A DNA stretch of 64,000 nt from Methanosphaera sp. BMS (GCF_003268005.1 NZ_CP014213.1:2563501-2627500), one strand, 5' to 3'; shown: positions 49,353 through 60,610, counted from the stretch's first letter. The notes: generated by a model from the sequence alone, not told the origin. A program made the numbers and translations.

Positions 49353-50618
49353 TTATAATTTTTTAAGAGCTGTTTCCATGGCATCAAATGTATTGTCAAG
49401 GTCTTCTGTAGTATGTGCTGAAGATAGGAAGATACATTCATATTGTGATGGTGCGATAAACACTCCATTTTCAAGTAATGTGTGGAAATATTTGTCAAAT
49501 GACTTTGTATCAACATTTTTCACTGATTCATAGTCAATAACCTCATTTTCCGTAAAATATACTTCCGTCATTGATTCAACACCCGTAACCTGGTAGTTTA
49601 TTTTCAGTTTGCCTAAAACATCTTCAATACCCTTTCTGAAGTATTCTCCTTTGTCATGCATGTCTTTATAGAATTTGTCCGTTAATATGTCCATCGTAGC
49701 AAGCCCTGCACTTATGCTCATTGGATTACCGCTGAAGGTACCTGCCTGGTAGATTTTTCCACTAGGTGCAAATTGTTCTATGAACTCTCTTTTACCTGCA
49801 ATGGCACCAATAGGGAATCCGCCACCCAATATTTTACCGAAGGTAACCAAGTCCGGTGTAACGTCATAGTACTCCTGGGCTCCGCCCTTTGCAATTCTAA
49901 AGCCTGTGATGACTTCATCAATTATGAATATTATTCCATTTTCTTCAGTTATTTCTCGTAGGAATTCTAAATAACCTTCCCTTGGCGGTATGCATCCTAT
50001 GTTTCCCATTATCGGTTCAACGATAATACATGCTATTTCATCCTTATTTTCATTTATGAGTTTGCGAATGGATTCTTCATCATTAAAGCATGCAAGAAGT
50101 GTGTTTTTTGCAGCGTCCTCTGGTATACCCGGACAATCAGGTAGTCCTGCTGCACCGGAGCCTGGCTTGACCAGTACGGTATCATGTGCTCCATGATATG
50201 CCCCTTCAAATTTAATGATCTTGTCCCTGCCTGTTATACCTCTTGCAAGACGTATGGCACTCATGGTCGCCTCGGTACCGCTATTACAGAAACGTACCAT
50301 TTCGGCACATGGCACCCTTTTTACAACCTCCTTGGCAAGTTCAACTTCCTGCTGTGATGGAACTCCATAATCGGTACCTAATTCCAACTGCATTTTTGAT
50401 GCTTCAACGACTTTGTCATTTGCATGACCCATTAAAATTGGACCATAACCCAGACAATAATCGATATACTCATTTCCATCAACATCATATAACTTGGAAC
50501 CCTTAGCCTTTTCGACAAAAAATGGATAAGGTTTAAATGCTCTTACAGGTGAATTAACTCCTCCTGGTAAGTAATTTACTGCTTCTTCATATAGTTTTTT
50601 TGAATTATCTAGATTCAT
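49353..50618 (-). CDS. hemL: Glutamate-1-semialdehyde 2,1-aminomutase
   Basis: 421 residues. PLP-dependent class III aminotransferase fold: [36 protein letters not shown] and the Lys in [15 protein letters not shown]. It forms 5-aminolevulinate from glutamate-1-semialdehyde, the start of all tetrapyrroles (F430, cobamides). It starts 11 nt after cbiC on the same strand. Confidence 0.96.
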   Translation of the reverse strand: MNLDNSKKLYEEAVNYLPGGVNSPVRAFKPYPFFVEKAKGSKLYDVDGNEYIDYCLGYGPILMGHANDKVVEASKMQLELGTDYGVPSQQEVELAKEVVKRVPCAEMVRFCNSGTEATMSAIRLARGITGRDKIIKFEGAYHGAHDTVLVKPGSGAAGLPDCPGIPEDAAKNTLLACFNDEESIRKLINENKDEIACIIVEPIMGNIGCIPPREGYLEFLREITEENGIIFIIDEVITGFRIAKGGAQEYYDVTPDLVTFGKILGGGFPIGAIAGKREFIEQFAPSGKIYQAGTFSGNPMSISAGLATMDILTDKFYKDMHDKGEYFRKGIEDVLGKLKINYQVTGVESMTEVYFTENEVIDYESVKNVDTKSFDKYFHTLLENGVFIAPSQYECIFLSSAHTTEDLDNTFDAMETALKKL

Positions 50619-50629
50619 GTTATCCGCTC

Positions 50630-51256
50630 TTATTTTTTTCTAATGTTAAGTAATGAATTTACAACGGCTACTGCTATAGGCGTTCCGCCTTTAGGTCCGG
50701 TAGTAATTGTATATGGGATATCCGTCTGGGATAATGCTTCCTTACTGTCGGCTGCACCCACAAATCCTACAGGTACGCCAACAACTGCACGTGCATCCAT
50801 TTGGTCTTCTTCAACTAACCTCATTACTTCAAACAATGCGGTTGGTGCATTACCTATTGCAACAACGCCCTTAAATCCATCTTCAGCCGCAACTCTCATG
50901 GCCGCTGCAGAACGGGTAATCTCCTCTTTTTTAGCGAGTTTTATTGCTCTTTCATCACGGATATAACACATGACTTCTCCATCATAACGGGTTATACCTG
51001 ACTTAACCATGTTGATGTCTGTAAGAATGTCCTCTTTCTTGTCAAAACAGTCAAGTGCAGTTTCAACAAATGTTGGTGATATCTTAACTAATTTGGCATA
51101 TTCAGGGTCTGCTGTAGAGTGAACCACACGTTCTACAATGTCCCTTTCCTCATATGTCAAATCCTTGGTGTCATCATCAATTAATGATTTTATAATTTCT
51201 CTACTTTTATTTGCAATATCATAACCTGGTTTGGTTGATGCTCCCATATTGTACAT
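50630..51256 (-). CDS. cbiC: Cobalt-precorrin-8 methylmutase
   Basis: 208 residues. Starts with the loop used for substrate binding ([26 protein letters not shown]) and ends [13 protein letters not shown], the CbiC/CobH pattern; the family His is in [14 protein letters not shown]. It moves the C-11 methyl to C-12 in corrin synthesis. Operon with hemL. Confidence 0.93.
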   Translation of the reverse strand: MYNMGASTKPGYDIANKSREIIKSLIDDDTKDLTYEERDIVERVVHSTADPEYAKLVKISPTFVETALDCFDKKEDILTDINMVKSGITRYDGEVMCYIRDERAIKLAKKEEITRSAAAMRVAAEDGFKGVVAIGNAPTALFEVMRLVEEDQMDARAVVGVPVGFVGAADSKEALSQTDIPYTITTGPKGGTPIAVAVVNSLLNIRKK

Positions 51257-51413
51257 GATTTCATCCTCATTAATTAAATTATATTAAATTTATTTTTTTC
51301 TATATTTCTGTCATTTTCTACAATAATTAATTATTTACTTTTAGAAATATATATATTGATTAAAGGTTAATTTAATTTTGATTAATAAATTATAAAAATC
51401 GCATTTTGATAAC

Positions 51414-53918
51414 ATGATAATACTAAGAAGAAATAAAAAAATCGTGGAATTATATCCAATAGGACCAGCAAAAGGTGCATTAAACTCTAAACGTGTACCT
51501 TTATTTTACAGCTACTTCAAATTACAGGAAGTTGATGGAAAAATAAGACCGTACCGTTTTATCATTAGACAGGATAATGTGGAAACAATAAAGATGCCAA
51601 AGGAAGCAATAAAAATTATGAGAAAGCAAAATGTTCTGCTGGCCACAAAGGATGAAAACATAGAAAAAATGCTTGATTCACTAAACATAGCATATAAGTA
51701 CACTCACATCTGCAGACACTGTACATTTGAGGGCAACATTACATTACTTAAAAAGTCGGCATCATACAAACTTTACGACGAATACATATGCAAATCATGT
51801 GCAGAGGATGAAATACATCGTATAATGAAGTTACGTGGCTATAAAGAAGCGACATTTCCAAATTTTAAAAAGTTACTTAACAAAACACACAACTTGGAGA
51901 AGGTACTTAAGGTATTTGACCCGAAATTCAATCCCATTCAAAATGAAGATTTAACATTATACGATAAGATAACAGTCAAAAAACACAAATATCCCCGAAT
52001 CAATGTAAATACCCTTAAAATTCCAAAAAGATTCAAGGCCATTCTATCAAAGAAACTAAAACATCTTCTTCCTGTACAAATCCTGGCACTCAATGCGGGT
52101 CTATTGGAAGGTGAAAACTTGCTTGTCGTATCGGCTACGGCATCAGGTAAGACATTGGTTGGAGAGCTGGCCGGAATACCAAAGGCCATGAATCACAAGA
52201 AATTCATCTATCTTACACCACTGGTTGCCCTTGCCAACCAAAAGTACAGAGACTTTAAAAAACAGTACAAGGATTTGGGTCTAAAGGTAGCCATCAAGGT
52301 GGGATCAAATAGGATAAAGGCAAAAAATGAGCTGACCATTGCAAACAAATCCGCAAAGCATGCCGATATAATCGTTGCAACATATGAAGGACTGGATTTC
52401 ATGTTACGTTCTTCCAGGTATGATGAATTAAAAAACATTGGATGTGTCGTAATCGATGAGATACACATGCTTGATGAACAGGAAAGAGGTCCAAGATTAA
52501 ACGGATTGGTTAACAGGTTATTAACGATTTTTCCGGATGCTCAGCTAATCGGGTTATCCGCTACAGTTAAAAATTCAAAACAAATAGCAAGCAACTTCAA
52601 AATGAAACTGGTTGAATATGACCAAAGACCGGTACCGTTGGAACGTCATTTGATATTTACAAAAAATGAGTACGAAAAGAACTCATTGCTGGCAAGTCTG
52701 TCAAAAAAGGAATTCAACACATTATCCTCCAAGGGTTATCATGGACAGACGATAATTTTTACAAATTCACGTAGGAAAACACATTCAATAACACAGCAAA
52801 TACAAAAAAGAGGACTGACCGCAGCGGCATACCATGCTGGATTATCCTATTCCAAAAAGGTAAAGATAGAAAAGGATTTTGCAAATCAAAATATATCCAC
52901 CGTTGTGACAACGGCAGCTCTTGCAGCAGGTGTGGACTTCCCGGCAGCACAGGTACTGTTTGAAACATTACGTATGGGAAACAAATGGCTTACAAACAAT
53001 GACTTCTCGCAGATGCTGGGACGTGCAGGCAGGCCATCCTACCATGACCGGGGAAAGGTATTCTTACTTCCGGAAATCTCCAAGGAGTACGATAATGAAT
53101 CTGAAGAGGAAATGGCTATAAAGTTACTTGATAGTGATGTGGACGATATCAACGTGGAATACAGTGAACTTGACAGCTACGAACAGGTACTGGCTGATAT
53201 CTCATCAATCAGGAATGCAGATATCAGAAACATGGAATCCAGTTATAACAAGTTGGAAACACCTCTGCTATTTGAAGAAGTGATAAATGTGCTCCATGAT
53301 AGAAAACTGATAATGCATCACAATAATAATGAATCGGTTCTTCTTCCAACAAAATATGGACGTGCAGTTTCAATGTCATTTTTGGAAATACCCAAGGCAG
53401 AATACATTAAAAAACATATCAATCAGGATCCATTGTTGATAGTAGAGTCAATCGAGCCATTTGACAGTGCATATATCAGTAACCGCTTGGTAACACGGGT
53501 GTCCAAGGCACTTAAAACAAACGTCAGCACGAGGCTGTTTGCAGATTCCACCCGTACAATATTGACATCGGGAGAAGTTCTTGCCAAGTTGGATTCACAA
53601 TATGCAGATAAGTTACTTGCTATGCAGATAGATTTCATGGACTGTAAATGTAAGGAAAGACCATTCTGTTCGTGTCTTGAAAGAAATATCTCTCATAAAA
53701 TTATCAGAAGAAGACTTCAGGGTTGGAATCCCAATAGAATAAGTAAGGAGTTCATGTCATTATATGATATACATATCTATCCGGGGGATGTATTCACCTG
53801 GCTTGACCAGGTAATCAGAACATTAGAGGCAATATCCCGAATAGCAAACGCATTCAACAATAAAAAAGTCAGAGATAATTGTAATCGTCTAATTAAAAAG
53901 ATAGAACAAGGTAAATGA
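51414..53918 (+). CDS. Ski2-like archaeal DEAD/DEAH helicase with zinc-binding segments
   Basis: 834 residues. An N-terminal domain of about 200 residues has a Cys4 pair (CRHCTFEGN and CKSCAED). The helicase core carries Walker A SATASGKT (about 240), DEIH (about 348), GLSATV and the motif VI QMLGRAGRP. A C-terminal region has CKCKERPFCSC. The layout fits the archaeal ASH-Ski2 group rather than Hel308. Role in RNA or DNA metabolism not settled. Confidence 0.82.
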   Translation: MIILRRNKKIVELYPIGPAKGALNSKRVPLFYSYFKLQEVDGKIRPYRFIIRQDNVETIKMPKEAIKIMRKQNVLLATKDENIEKMLDSLNIAYKYTHICRHCTFEGNITLLKKSASYKLYDEYICKSCAEDEIHRIMKLRGYKEATFPNFKKLLNKTHNLEKVLKVFDPKFNPIQNEDLTLYDKITVKKHKYPRINVNTLKIPKRFKAILSKKLKHLLPVQILALNAGLLEGENLLVVSATASGKTLVGELAGIPKAMNHKKFIYLTPLVALANQKYRDFKKQYKDLGLKVAIKVGSNRIKAKNELTIANKSAKHADIIVATYEGLDFMLRSSRYDELKNIGCVVIDEIHMLDEQERGPRLNGLVNRLLTIFPDAQLIGLSATVKNSKQIASNFKMKLVEYDQRPVPLERHLIFTKNEYEKNSLLASLSKKEFNTLSSKGYHGQTIIFTNSRRKTHSITQQIQKRGLTAAAYHAGLSYSKKVKIEKDFANQNISTVVTTAALAAGVDFPAAQVLFETLRMGNKWLTNNDFSQMLGRAGRPSYHDRGKVFLLPEISKEYDNESEEEMAIKLLDSDVDDINVEYSELDSYEQVLADISSIRNADIRNMESSYNKLETPLLFEEVINVLHDRKLIMHHNNNESVLLPTKYGRAVSMSFLEIPKAEYIKKHINQDPLLIVESIEPFDSAYISNRLVTRVSKALKTNVSTRLFADSTRTILTSGEVLAKLDSQYADKLLAMQIDFMDCKCKERPFCSCLERNISHKIIRRRLQGWNPNRISKEFMSLYDIHIYPGDVFTWLDQVIRTLEAISRIANAFNNKKVRDNCNRLIKKIEQGK

Positions 53919-54626
53919 TTAATTATCTCTCAACAACCTTTTTATATCCTCTATGATGCTATCATATGCATCATTTAATAGTTTTTTGCCCAATTCTTCA
54001 TCGATAGTCATGCCGTGGTTTTCAATGTAGTCGGCCTCTTTGTCAATGATTTGGTTATTGCTTCTTGCCATTTTTAATCCAATCATACCCACTTCGGGGT
54101 TTTTGGAGTAATCCTGATGAACATCCATCTTAGTATCGTCACAGAAACCAAGAACGCTTCCCATTGATAACTCACCGGTACATGCATGTGGTCCCTCATT
54201 TTCTATAATCGAATTGTTGAAGATGACATTCAATTTACATCCATCTTCTATTGTGTCAATTTCATCCAAAAGCAAATTGTTTCCGCCATGACCGTTAACT
54301 ATAATCACACTTTCCAAATCAAGCAGTTTACGTGCATTATCTAACTGGGGGATAATCTGATTACAAATCAATTCATCCTTATCCAGATGCCATCCGTGTT
54401 TAACGTAATCATACTCCGTTGCTGCATAGAATATGCCCAAGTATGTAGCACCGGTATCTGTAGCCACCTTTAATGTCACGTTGGATGCTATCTTTGAATC
54501 CGTATCGATTGGAAGACAACTTCCATGATTTTCTCTATGGGAACCCAGGGCGATTAATCCGATTTTATGTATCTCTTCAGATAAGACGTTACCTGATGAA
54601 TACTTCATTTTAATGCTTTTGTCCAT
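53919..54626 (-). CDS. arfB: 2-amino-5-formylamino-6-ribosylaminopyrimidinone 5'-phosphate deformylase (ArfB, creatininase family)
   Basis: About 235 residues of the creatininase fold: LIALGSHRENHGSCLPIDTDS (metal ligands Glu, His, Asp), VIIVNGHGGN, and GPHACTGELSMGSV. It removes formate in the second step of archaeal riboflavin/F420 synthesis, before the ArfC reductase at 45.8 kb. I chose the ATG at 54626, 4 nt after AGGTGA, over 54653. The start region overlaps the end of the PUA gene. Confidence 0.86.
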   Translation of the reverse strand: MDKSIKMKYSSGNVLSEEIHKIGLIALGSHRENHGSCLPIDTDSKIASNVTLKVATDTGATYLGIFYAATEYDYVKHGWHLDKDELICNQIIPQLDNARKLLDLESVIIVNGHGGNNLLLDEIDTIEDGCKLNVIFNNSIIENEGPHACTGELSMGSVLGFCDDTKMDVHQDYSKNPEVGMIGLKMARSNNQIIDKEADYIENHGMTIDEELGKKLLNDAYDSIIEDIKRLLRDN

Positions 54627-54634
54627 CTGTTCAC

Positions 54635-55114
54635 CTAGATTTTCAAGTCCCATATTTCATCTCCGACATAGTGGAGATTTTCTATTGCTTTGCCTTTGTC
54701 GTTTTCAATCATTTCTTCACCAGAAATGAGGCTGATACCAATTGCCAATGGTTTTTTATGGCTTTCTTCAATTACGATGATGGTTTCTCCGGGTTGTATG
54801 CTTTTATCCGCATCAACTATTCCCGGTGACATGATGTCTGCTCCTTTAATAACGAAGTTTATGGCACCCATGTCTACCATGGCATATTTTTCGCTAATCT
54901 CTTTATCAACAACTGCCTTTAATGTTGGAATTACCCTATCCTCTGTCTGCATTACTAATGGTTGATTGTTTACAAGCAATATGTCGGGCATATCTTCTAT
55001 CTTGATAAATTCCACTTGTGCCTTTTTAGGGATAATGTCCTCATAACTGCCTAATTCCTTCTTGATTTCCTTAATCTTTTTATTTTTCAGAAAATATCGT
55101 TGTTTGGTTTTCAT
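54635..55114 (-). CDS. PUA-domain RNA-binding protein (MCT-1/Tma20-like)
   Basis: 159 residues. A basic N-terminal part (KTKQRYFLKNKKIKEIKKEL) is followed by a C-terminal PUA domain: YAMVDMGAINFVIKGADIMSPGIVDAD. This matches the archaeal relatives of eukaryotic MCT-1/Tma20, which act in translation. It is the first gene of the unit with arfB, close to a 300-bp divergent promoter region. Confidence 0.83.
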   Translation of the reverse strand: MKTKQRYFLKNKKIKEIKKELGSYEDIIPKKAQVEFIKIEDMPDILLVNNQPLVMQTEDRVIPTLKAVVDKEISEKYAMVDMGAINFVIKGADIMSPGIVDADKSIQPGETIIVIEESHKKPLAIGISLISGEEMIENDKGKAIENLHYVGDEIWDLKI

Positions 55115-55673
<559 letters not shown>

Positions 55674-55863
55674 GCATGTAAAAGGACACCTTAGTAGTAA
55701 CATCTATTAATTAATCGTCCTTATTTTAAATTGTTTTTCAACTATTTTTTTGTTGAATGTACGTAATTATTTTGAATAGATTTTAATCTATTCTCTCTTT
55801 TTTACCTTTTTCATAAAAGGATTTTCTATTTATTATTTAACATAATCATTGGAGGAATTATAC

Positions 55864-56049
55864 TTGAAAGGAACACCATCATTTGGGAAACGTAATAAGA
55901 AAAATCATATCAGATGTAGAAGATGTGGAAGAAACGCTTACAACCCAAATAAAAAATTCTGTGCTTCATGTGGATTCGGTAGATCCCGTAGATTAAGAAG
56001 ATACAGTTGGCAAAATAAAAAACCTGTAACAGGTAAAAGATTAAAATAG
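55864..56049 (+). CDS. rpl37e: 50S ribosomal protein L37e
   Basis: 61 residues counted from the TTG at 55864, which lies 8 nt after TTGGAGG; an upstream start would have to lie inside the ribosome site. The zinc finger Cys pairs are in [10 protein letters not shown] and FCASCGFG, and the C-terminus is basic. Typical archaeal L37e length. Confidence 0.93.
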   Translation: MKGTPSFGKRNKKNHIRCRRCGRNAYNPNKKFCASCGFGRSRRLRRYSWQNKKPVTGKRLK

Positions 56050-56266
56050 ATATACATTTATCTAACAATCTTTTTTTTCACATCCAATACTACTTTTAAT
56101 TATTTTAGATTTTTAAGCATTTTAACATGACTTGTATTTTTTCACTATAAAAAGTCAAAGATTAAACTAATATATTACTTTGAAGAAATATATATAATAT
56201 AAAATAGTATAATGGATAAAAAATTATCATTTTAATAAAATTAACAAAAAATTAGTAGGTGGCATA

Positions 56267-57973
56267 ATGGCAAAAGTGAAAATAATTGAAACCGCATTAC
56301 GTGATGCTCATCAATCATTAATCGCTACTAGAATGCGAACAGAGGACATGCTTCCAATTATTGAAGAAATGGATAAAGTAGGATATTTTTCATTAGAAGC
56401 ATGGGGAGGAGCAACTTTCGATTCATGTATTCGTTTTTTAAATGAAGACCCATGGGAAAGACTTAGATTATTCAAAGAAAACGTAAGCAAAACACCATTA
56501 CAAATGTTATTAAGAGGACAAAACCTCGTAGGATACAAACACTATGCAGATGATGTTGTAAAGGAATTCGTTGAAAAATCCTATGAAAACGGTATAGACG
56601 TCTTCAGAATATTCGATGCATTAAACGATTCCAGAAACATGGAAATGTCAATCAAAACAGCTAAAGCACAGGGAGCCTATGTACAAGGAACAATAAGTTA
56701 TACCATAAGTCCCGTTCATACCATAGAATCATACGTTGAATTTGCTAAAAAACTTGAAGCTATGGACTGTGATGCAATAACAATCAAGGACATGGCAGGA
56801 TTAATAACTCCTATAATGGCAAAAGATTTGGTAACAGCATTAAAAGAACAAACCAGCTTAGACGTAAACTTACACAGTCACTGTACTAGTGGATTAACAT
56901 TAATGAGTTATCAGGCAGCAATTGAGGCAGGAGTAGACCTAGTAGACACTGCAATATCACCATTTTCCGGTGGAACCGCTCAACCACCAACCGAAAGTGT
57001 GGTAGCAGCATTACAATCAACCGAATATGATACGGGCATCGACCTAGCACAATTAAACATAGTCAAAAATTACTTTGCAGAATTGGCTGAAAAATACCAG
57101 GGACTAATCGATCCATTAGCATCCAAAGTGGATACTGACGTGTTAAGATATCAGGTACCCGGTGGAATGTTATCAAATCTAGTATCTCAACTAAAACAAC
57201 AAGATGCAATAGACAAATACGAAGATGTTCTAAACGAAATACCACATGTAAGAAAAGACTTAGGATATCCACCATTGGTAACTCCAACAAGCCAAATTGT
57301 AGGAGTACAATCTGTAATGAACGTACTGATGGGTAAAAGATATGAAAACATCACCAAAGAAGTAAAAGAATACTTAAAAGGAGCATACGGAAGAGCACCA
57401 GCTGAAATAAACATTGATTTATATAAAAAAGCATTAGGTGATGAAGAACCAATAACCTGCAGACCTGCAGATTTATTAGAACCAGAATTGGAAGCAGCAC
57501 GTAAATATGTCAAAGAAAACGATTTATACACCAAAGAAGAAGATGTTTTAACATATGCATTATACCCAACAGTAGCTGAAAAATTCCTCAAAGGCGAAGC
57601 AGTAGCAGAAGAAATACCAGAACCAAAAACCAACTTCACAGCATCAAACATACCAAACTCATACGATGTGGAAGTAGACGGTGAAGTCTTCAACGTAAAA
57701 GTACTTCCTACAGGTTATATGGAAATGGAACCAGGCAGCGGTAAAGTAACATCCGCAGTAGAAAACGGATTACACTCCTCCATGCAGGGAATGATTGTAA
57801 AGCTCAAGGTAAAAGTTGGCGACAACGTTGAAGAAGGAGATACAGTAGCAGTTCTCGAAGCCATGAAAATGGAAAACGATGTAAAAACAGATAGAAGTGG
57901 AAAAGTAACTGAAATACTAATCTCTGAAGGGGATACAGTAGAAAAAGGATCAGTTTTAATGGTAATAGAATAA
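56267..57973 (+). CDS. pycB: Pyruvate carboxylase subunit B (biotinylated, carboxyltransferase)
   Basis: 568 residues. The carboxyltransferase domain has TALRDAHQSL at its start, YTISPVHT and DLHSHCTSG-like NLHSHCTSG metal-binding His. The C-terminal biotinyl domain carries the target Lys in EAMKMEND (about 536). With PycA (biotin carboxylase, not in the window) it makes oxaloacetate from pyruvate for the incomplete TCA cycle. ATG after GTAGGTGG. Confidence 0.95.
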   Translation: MAKVKIIETALRDAHQSLIATRMRTEDMLPIIEEMDKVGYFSLEAWGGATFDSCIRFLNEDPWERLRLFKENVSKTPLQMLLRGQNLVGYKHYADDVVKEFVEKSYENGIDVFRIFDALNDSRNMEMSIKTAKAQGAYVQGTISYTISPVHTIESYVEFAKKLEAMDCDAITIKDMAGLITPIMAKDLVTALKEQTSLDVNLHSHCTSGLTLMSYQAAIEAGVDLVDTAISPFSGGTAQPPTESVVAALQSTEYDTGIDLAQLNIVKNYFAELAEKYQGLIDPLASKVDTDVLRYQVPGGMLSNLVSQLKQQDAIDKYEDVLNEIPHVRKDLGYPPLVTPTSQIVGVQSVMNVLMGKRYENITKEVKEYLKGAYGRAPAEINIDLYKKALGDEEPITCRPADLLEPELEAARKYVKENDLYTKEEDVLTYALYPTVAEKFLKGEAVAEEIPEPKTNFTASNIPNSYDVEVDGEVFNVKVLPTGYMEMEPGSGKVTSAVENGLHSSMQGMIVKLKVKVGDNVEEGDTVAVLEAMKMENDVKTDRSGKVTEILISEGDTVEKGSVLMVIE

Positions 57974-58124
57974 AACTTCCTTCTCTACCTATTTTTTGAA
58001 TACTTATTTTTTAAATTTTGAAATTTACTATTCTTGCTTATTTTCTTAAATTATGTTCTAATTATTATATAATCCGATTTAAATATTAAAACTCTATTTT
58101 TTCTAACATCAATTAACATTAGAA

Positions 58125-58691
58125 CTACTTTTCATCCAGGCTATAAAGCAATGATGATAGATTATTTAAATATTTGGGTAATTGGCCTTCAATCAGTAAC
58201 AATTCAATGTCAAACAGATCCTTCAATATCTTCTTGCTATCCATGCCTAAGGATGCAAGGGAAAAACGTCTGATTTCCGGATGAATACATTTATCATACT
58301 TGTTTTTACAATCAGCAACACAATTATTGCACGGACCGGTAATGCTCTCGGCATGATTAAAGGTTTTTTCCCTTTCAACTATTTCATCAACGGTCTTTTT
58401 TCGTTCCTGATAATAAGAACTGTTTAAAACTTCATTAAGTTCTTCCTTGGTGTAATCCTTCTCGTAATCCTCAATCTTAAAGAATAACTGGGTAACTGTA
58501 ATGTCAATAAAGTCATAATCCAGGATATACTCCCTGATATTGATGTCCAATGGTGAACATGAATAATTGGTATCATATCTGGGGCACTGTTTACAATAAC
58601 CCTGTACCAAATCGAAGTTTGAAAACCTATCATAGAATTCACCGGTCTCAAGGGTTTTTGTCATTCTTTTAACTTCATAATCAATATCCAT
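58125..58691 (-). CDS. DUF2284 predicted metal-binding protein
   Basis: About 188 residues with two Cys clusters: CKQCPRYDTNYSCSPL (residues about 30-50) and CNNCVADCKNKYDKC with a following HPEIRR. This is the DUF2284 pattern, expected to bind a metal or iron-sulfur centre. No activity is known. ATG at 58691 after GATGAGTTGAT. It follows queC by about 14 nt and so is in the larC-queC operon. Confidence 0.75.
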   Translation of the reverse strand: MDIDYEVKRMTKTLETGEFYDRFSNFDLVQGYCKQCPRYDTNYSCSPLDINIREYILDYDFIDITVTQLFFKIEDYEKDYTKEELNEVLNSSYYQERKKTVDEIVEREKTFNHAESITGPCNNCVADCKNKYDKCIHPEIRRFSLASLGMDSKKILKDLFDIELLLIEGQLPKYLNNLSSLLYSLDEK

Positions 58692-58704
58692 AACTATCAA
58701 CTCA

Positions 58705-59388
58705 TCAATTCAGGTATTCTGTAGGATCATCCATATTTGCCTGTTGGAATGCTCTTTTTCTACGTTTACATGATTCACATACACCGCAATGTTTACTTGT
58801 TCCATTATAACAGGAATAACTAATATCCATAGGAGCATTAATTTCATTACCTTTTTCAACTATTTCCCTTTTGGTCATGTCAATGAGGGGTGCCTTAATT
58901 TTAATATTATCAAACGATCCATATTCAATTGTCTTATTAAAGGACTCAAGATATTCTTTAGAATTATCCGGAAAGGTAACAGCCTCCTCATAATCCCATC
59001 CAACTATTATAATTTCCGCATTGATACTTTCGGCATAACTTAATGCAATACTGCAGAAAACCGTGTTTCTGGCTGGAACCCATACGCTCTTTGCGTTTTC
59101 CAGGGATTTTTCATCGTCATCCAATTCATCCAAACTAACCTCAGGAACATTCTCATCATTATTTAAGCTAGAATTACTTATTTTATCCAGCCATGGAAGG
59201 TCAATAATCACATGTTTCATATGGAATTGTTCACATATTTTCCCGGCGGCCTTAATCTCTTCATCCAAACTTTTTTGATTATAGTTAAATGTTATTGCTG
59301 TTATATCGTAGTCGTCCTTGTATATGCTCGTTGCAACACAACAATCAAGGCCACCTGACAAAACAGCAATCGCCCTTGCTTTACTCAT
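58705..59388 (-). CDS. queC: 7-cyano-7-deazaguanine (preQ0) synthase QueC
   Basis: 227 residues. The PP-loop is LSGGLDCCVA, with Cys where bacterial QueC often has Ser. The C-terminal zinc site is in CYNGTSKHCGVCESC. It converts carboxydeazaguanine to preQ0, the precursor of archaeosine in tRNA. It overlaps larC by 8 nt. Confidence 0.9.
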   Translation of the reverse strand: MSKARAIAVLSGGLDCCVATSIYKDDYDITAITFNYNQKSLDEEIKAAGKICEQFHMKHVIIDLPWLDKISNSSLNNDENVPEVSLDELDDDEKSLENAKSVWVPARNTVFCSIALSYAESINAEIIIVGWDYEEAVTFPDNSKEYLESFNKTIEYGSFDNIKIKAPLIDMTKREIVEKGNEINAPMDISYSCYNGTSKHCGVCESCKRRKRAFQQANMDDPTEYLN

Positions 59389-60601
59389 TCATATCATCTA
59401 TTATATATTTGTTCTTGAGGTATTCATCCAAATCCTTTATAGGAATATTTGTTTTTTGGGATATCATTTTAACATCCTCATATTCCGGACGGCAGGTGAT
59501 AAGCTTATTTCTAATATAGCCCACCTTATAATGAACTTCAAATTCATCGGAGTTAATAATGACATTTCTTGAAACTATCTCCCTTCTAGCTACTGATCGG
59601 TGTATCTGTGGAATGATTCTGATACCCAGGGAACCGGTCTCCTGCATTAAAACATCACATAGGTGTTCAACATCATTGTTCTTTGCTATGACCTTGATGA
59701 TATGTCCAGGCCTGTTTTTTTTCATGATTGTTGGAGTGATACTTACATCTCTAGCTCCTTCATCCATTATCTTTTCAAACAAACTTCCAAGTACTTCACC
59801 CGTCAATGTATCGACGTTGGTCTCAAGAATTGAAATACTGTCCTTTTGGGTTAGACTATCGGCTTTAATTAATCTTAATGCATTTAACACTTCAAGATCT
59901 TTTGTACCTGAACCGTAACCAATTTCCTTATGGTAAATCAACGGCATTGATTCAACGTATTCATCCGTTATGTTAACAAGTATGCTGGAACCGGTGGGAG
60001 TGGCAATTTCACAGTTGGCAAGTCCACCAATCGTAGGAACATCCTTCAATATGTTACAAACAGCCGGGGCAGGTACTGGTAATATTCCATGGCTGGTTTT
60101 CACGGTACCTGAACCCACAGCTACCGGTAGGGAGTATACCTTTTCTTCATCCAGATTTAATAAGTGAAATGCATATGAGGCACCAATAACATCCGCCACG
60201 GCATCGGCACATCCCACTTCATGGAAATGAAGTTCATTCAGTTTCATTCCATGAACGTTTGATTCGGCAACGGCTATTGTTTTGAATATTTTTTTGGCTA
60301 ATAATACACTATCCTTTACAGTCTTATCGCCAGGATATTTATTTTTGGTTATTTCATCTATCTTATCCATCAATTCATTATATTTCCTATGTTCATGATC
60401 TGTTGTCTGAATATTAAAATAAGTGGACATAACCCCATTTTTAGGCTTTTTTTCTACATTTATGGAGATATCTCCAAATTCACATGCATAATCCTCTATA
60501 ACCTTTATAATCTTATCTTTATCTGCTCCTAAATCAACGAATGCACCTATAAACATGTTGCCTGCAATTCCTGATGTTTGAGCATCTATAATTAACACCA
60601 T
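59381..60601 (-). CDS. larC: LarC-type nickel-pincer cofactor biosynthesis protein
   Basis: About 406 residues in one uninterrupted frame. Starts VLIIDAQTSGIAGNMFIGAFVDLG, then FHEVGCADAVADVIG and the mid-protein GIGYGSGTKD-like EIGYGSGTKDLE. LarC inserts nickel into the pincer nucleotide of lactate racemase-type enzymes. LarB and LarE are not in the window. ATG at 60601 after AAGGTTGAT is preferred over a TTG 9 nt upstream. Some bacteria split larC by frameshift; this one is intact. Confidence 0.85.
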   Translation of the reverse strand: MVLIIDAQTSGIAGNMFIGAFVDLGADKDKIIKVIEDYACEFGDISINVEKKPKNGVMSTYFNIQTTDHEHRKYNELMDKIDEITKNKYPGDKTVKDSVLLAKKIFKTIAVAESNVHGMKLNELHFHEVGCADAVADVIGASYAFHLLNLDEEKVYSLPVAVGSGTVKTSHGILPVPAPAVCNILKDVPTIGGLANCEIATPTGSSILVNITDEYVESMPLIYHKEIGYGSGTKDLEVLNALRLIKADSLTQKDSISILETNVDTLTGEVLGSLFEKIMDEGARDVSITPTIMKKNRPGHIIKVIAKNNDVEHLCDVLMQETGSLGIRIIPQIHRSVARREIVSRNVIINSDEFEVHYKVGYIRNKLITCRPEYEDVKMISQKTNIPIKDLDEYLKNKYIIDDMNE

Positions 60602-60610
60602 AATTATCAA

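Noticed and set aside
57187-57693. Minus-strand 168-codon open frame inside pycB
   Set aside because: Antisense to a conserved enzyme, Ser-rich translation typical of shadow frames.
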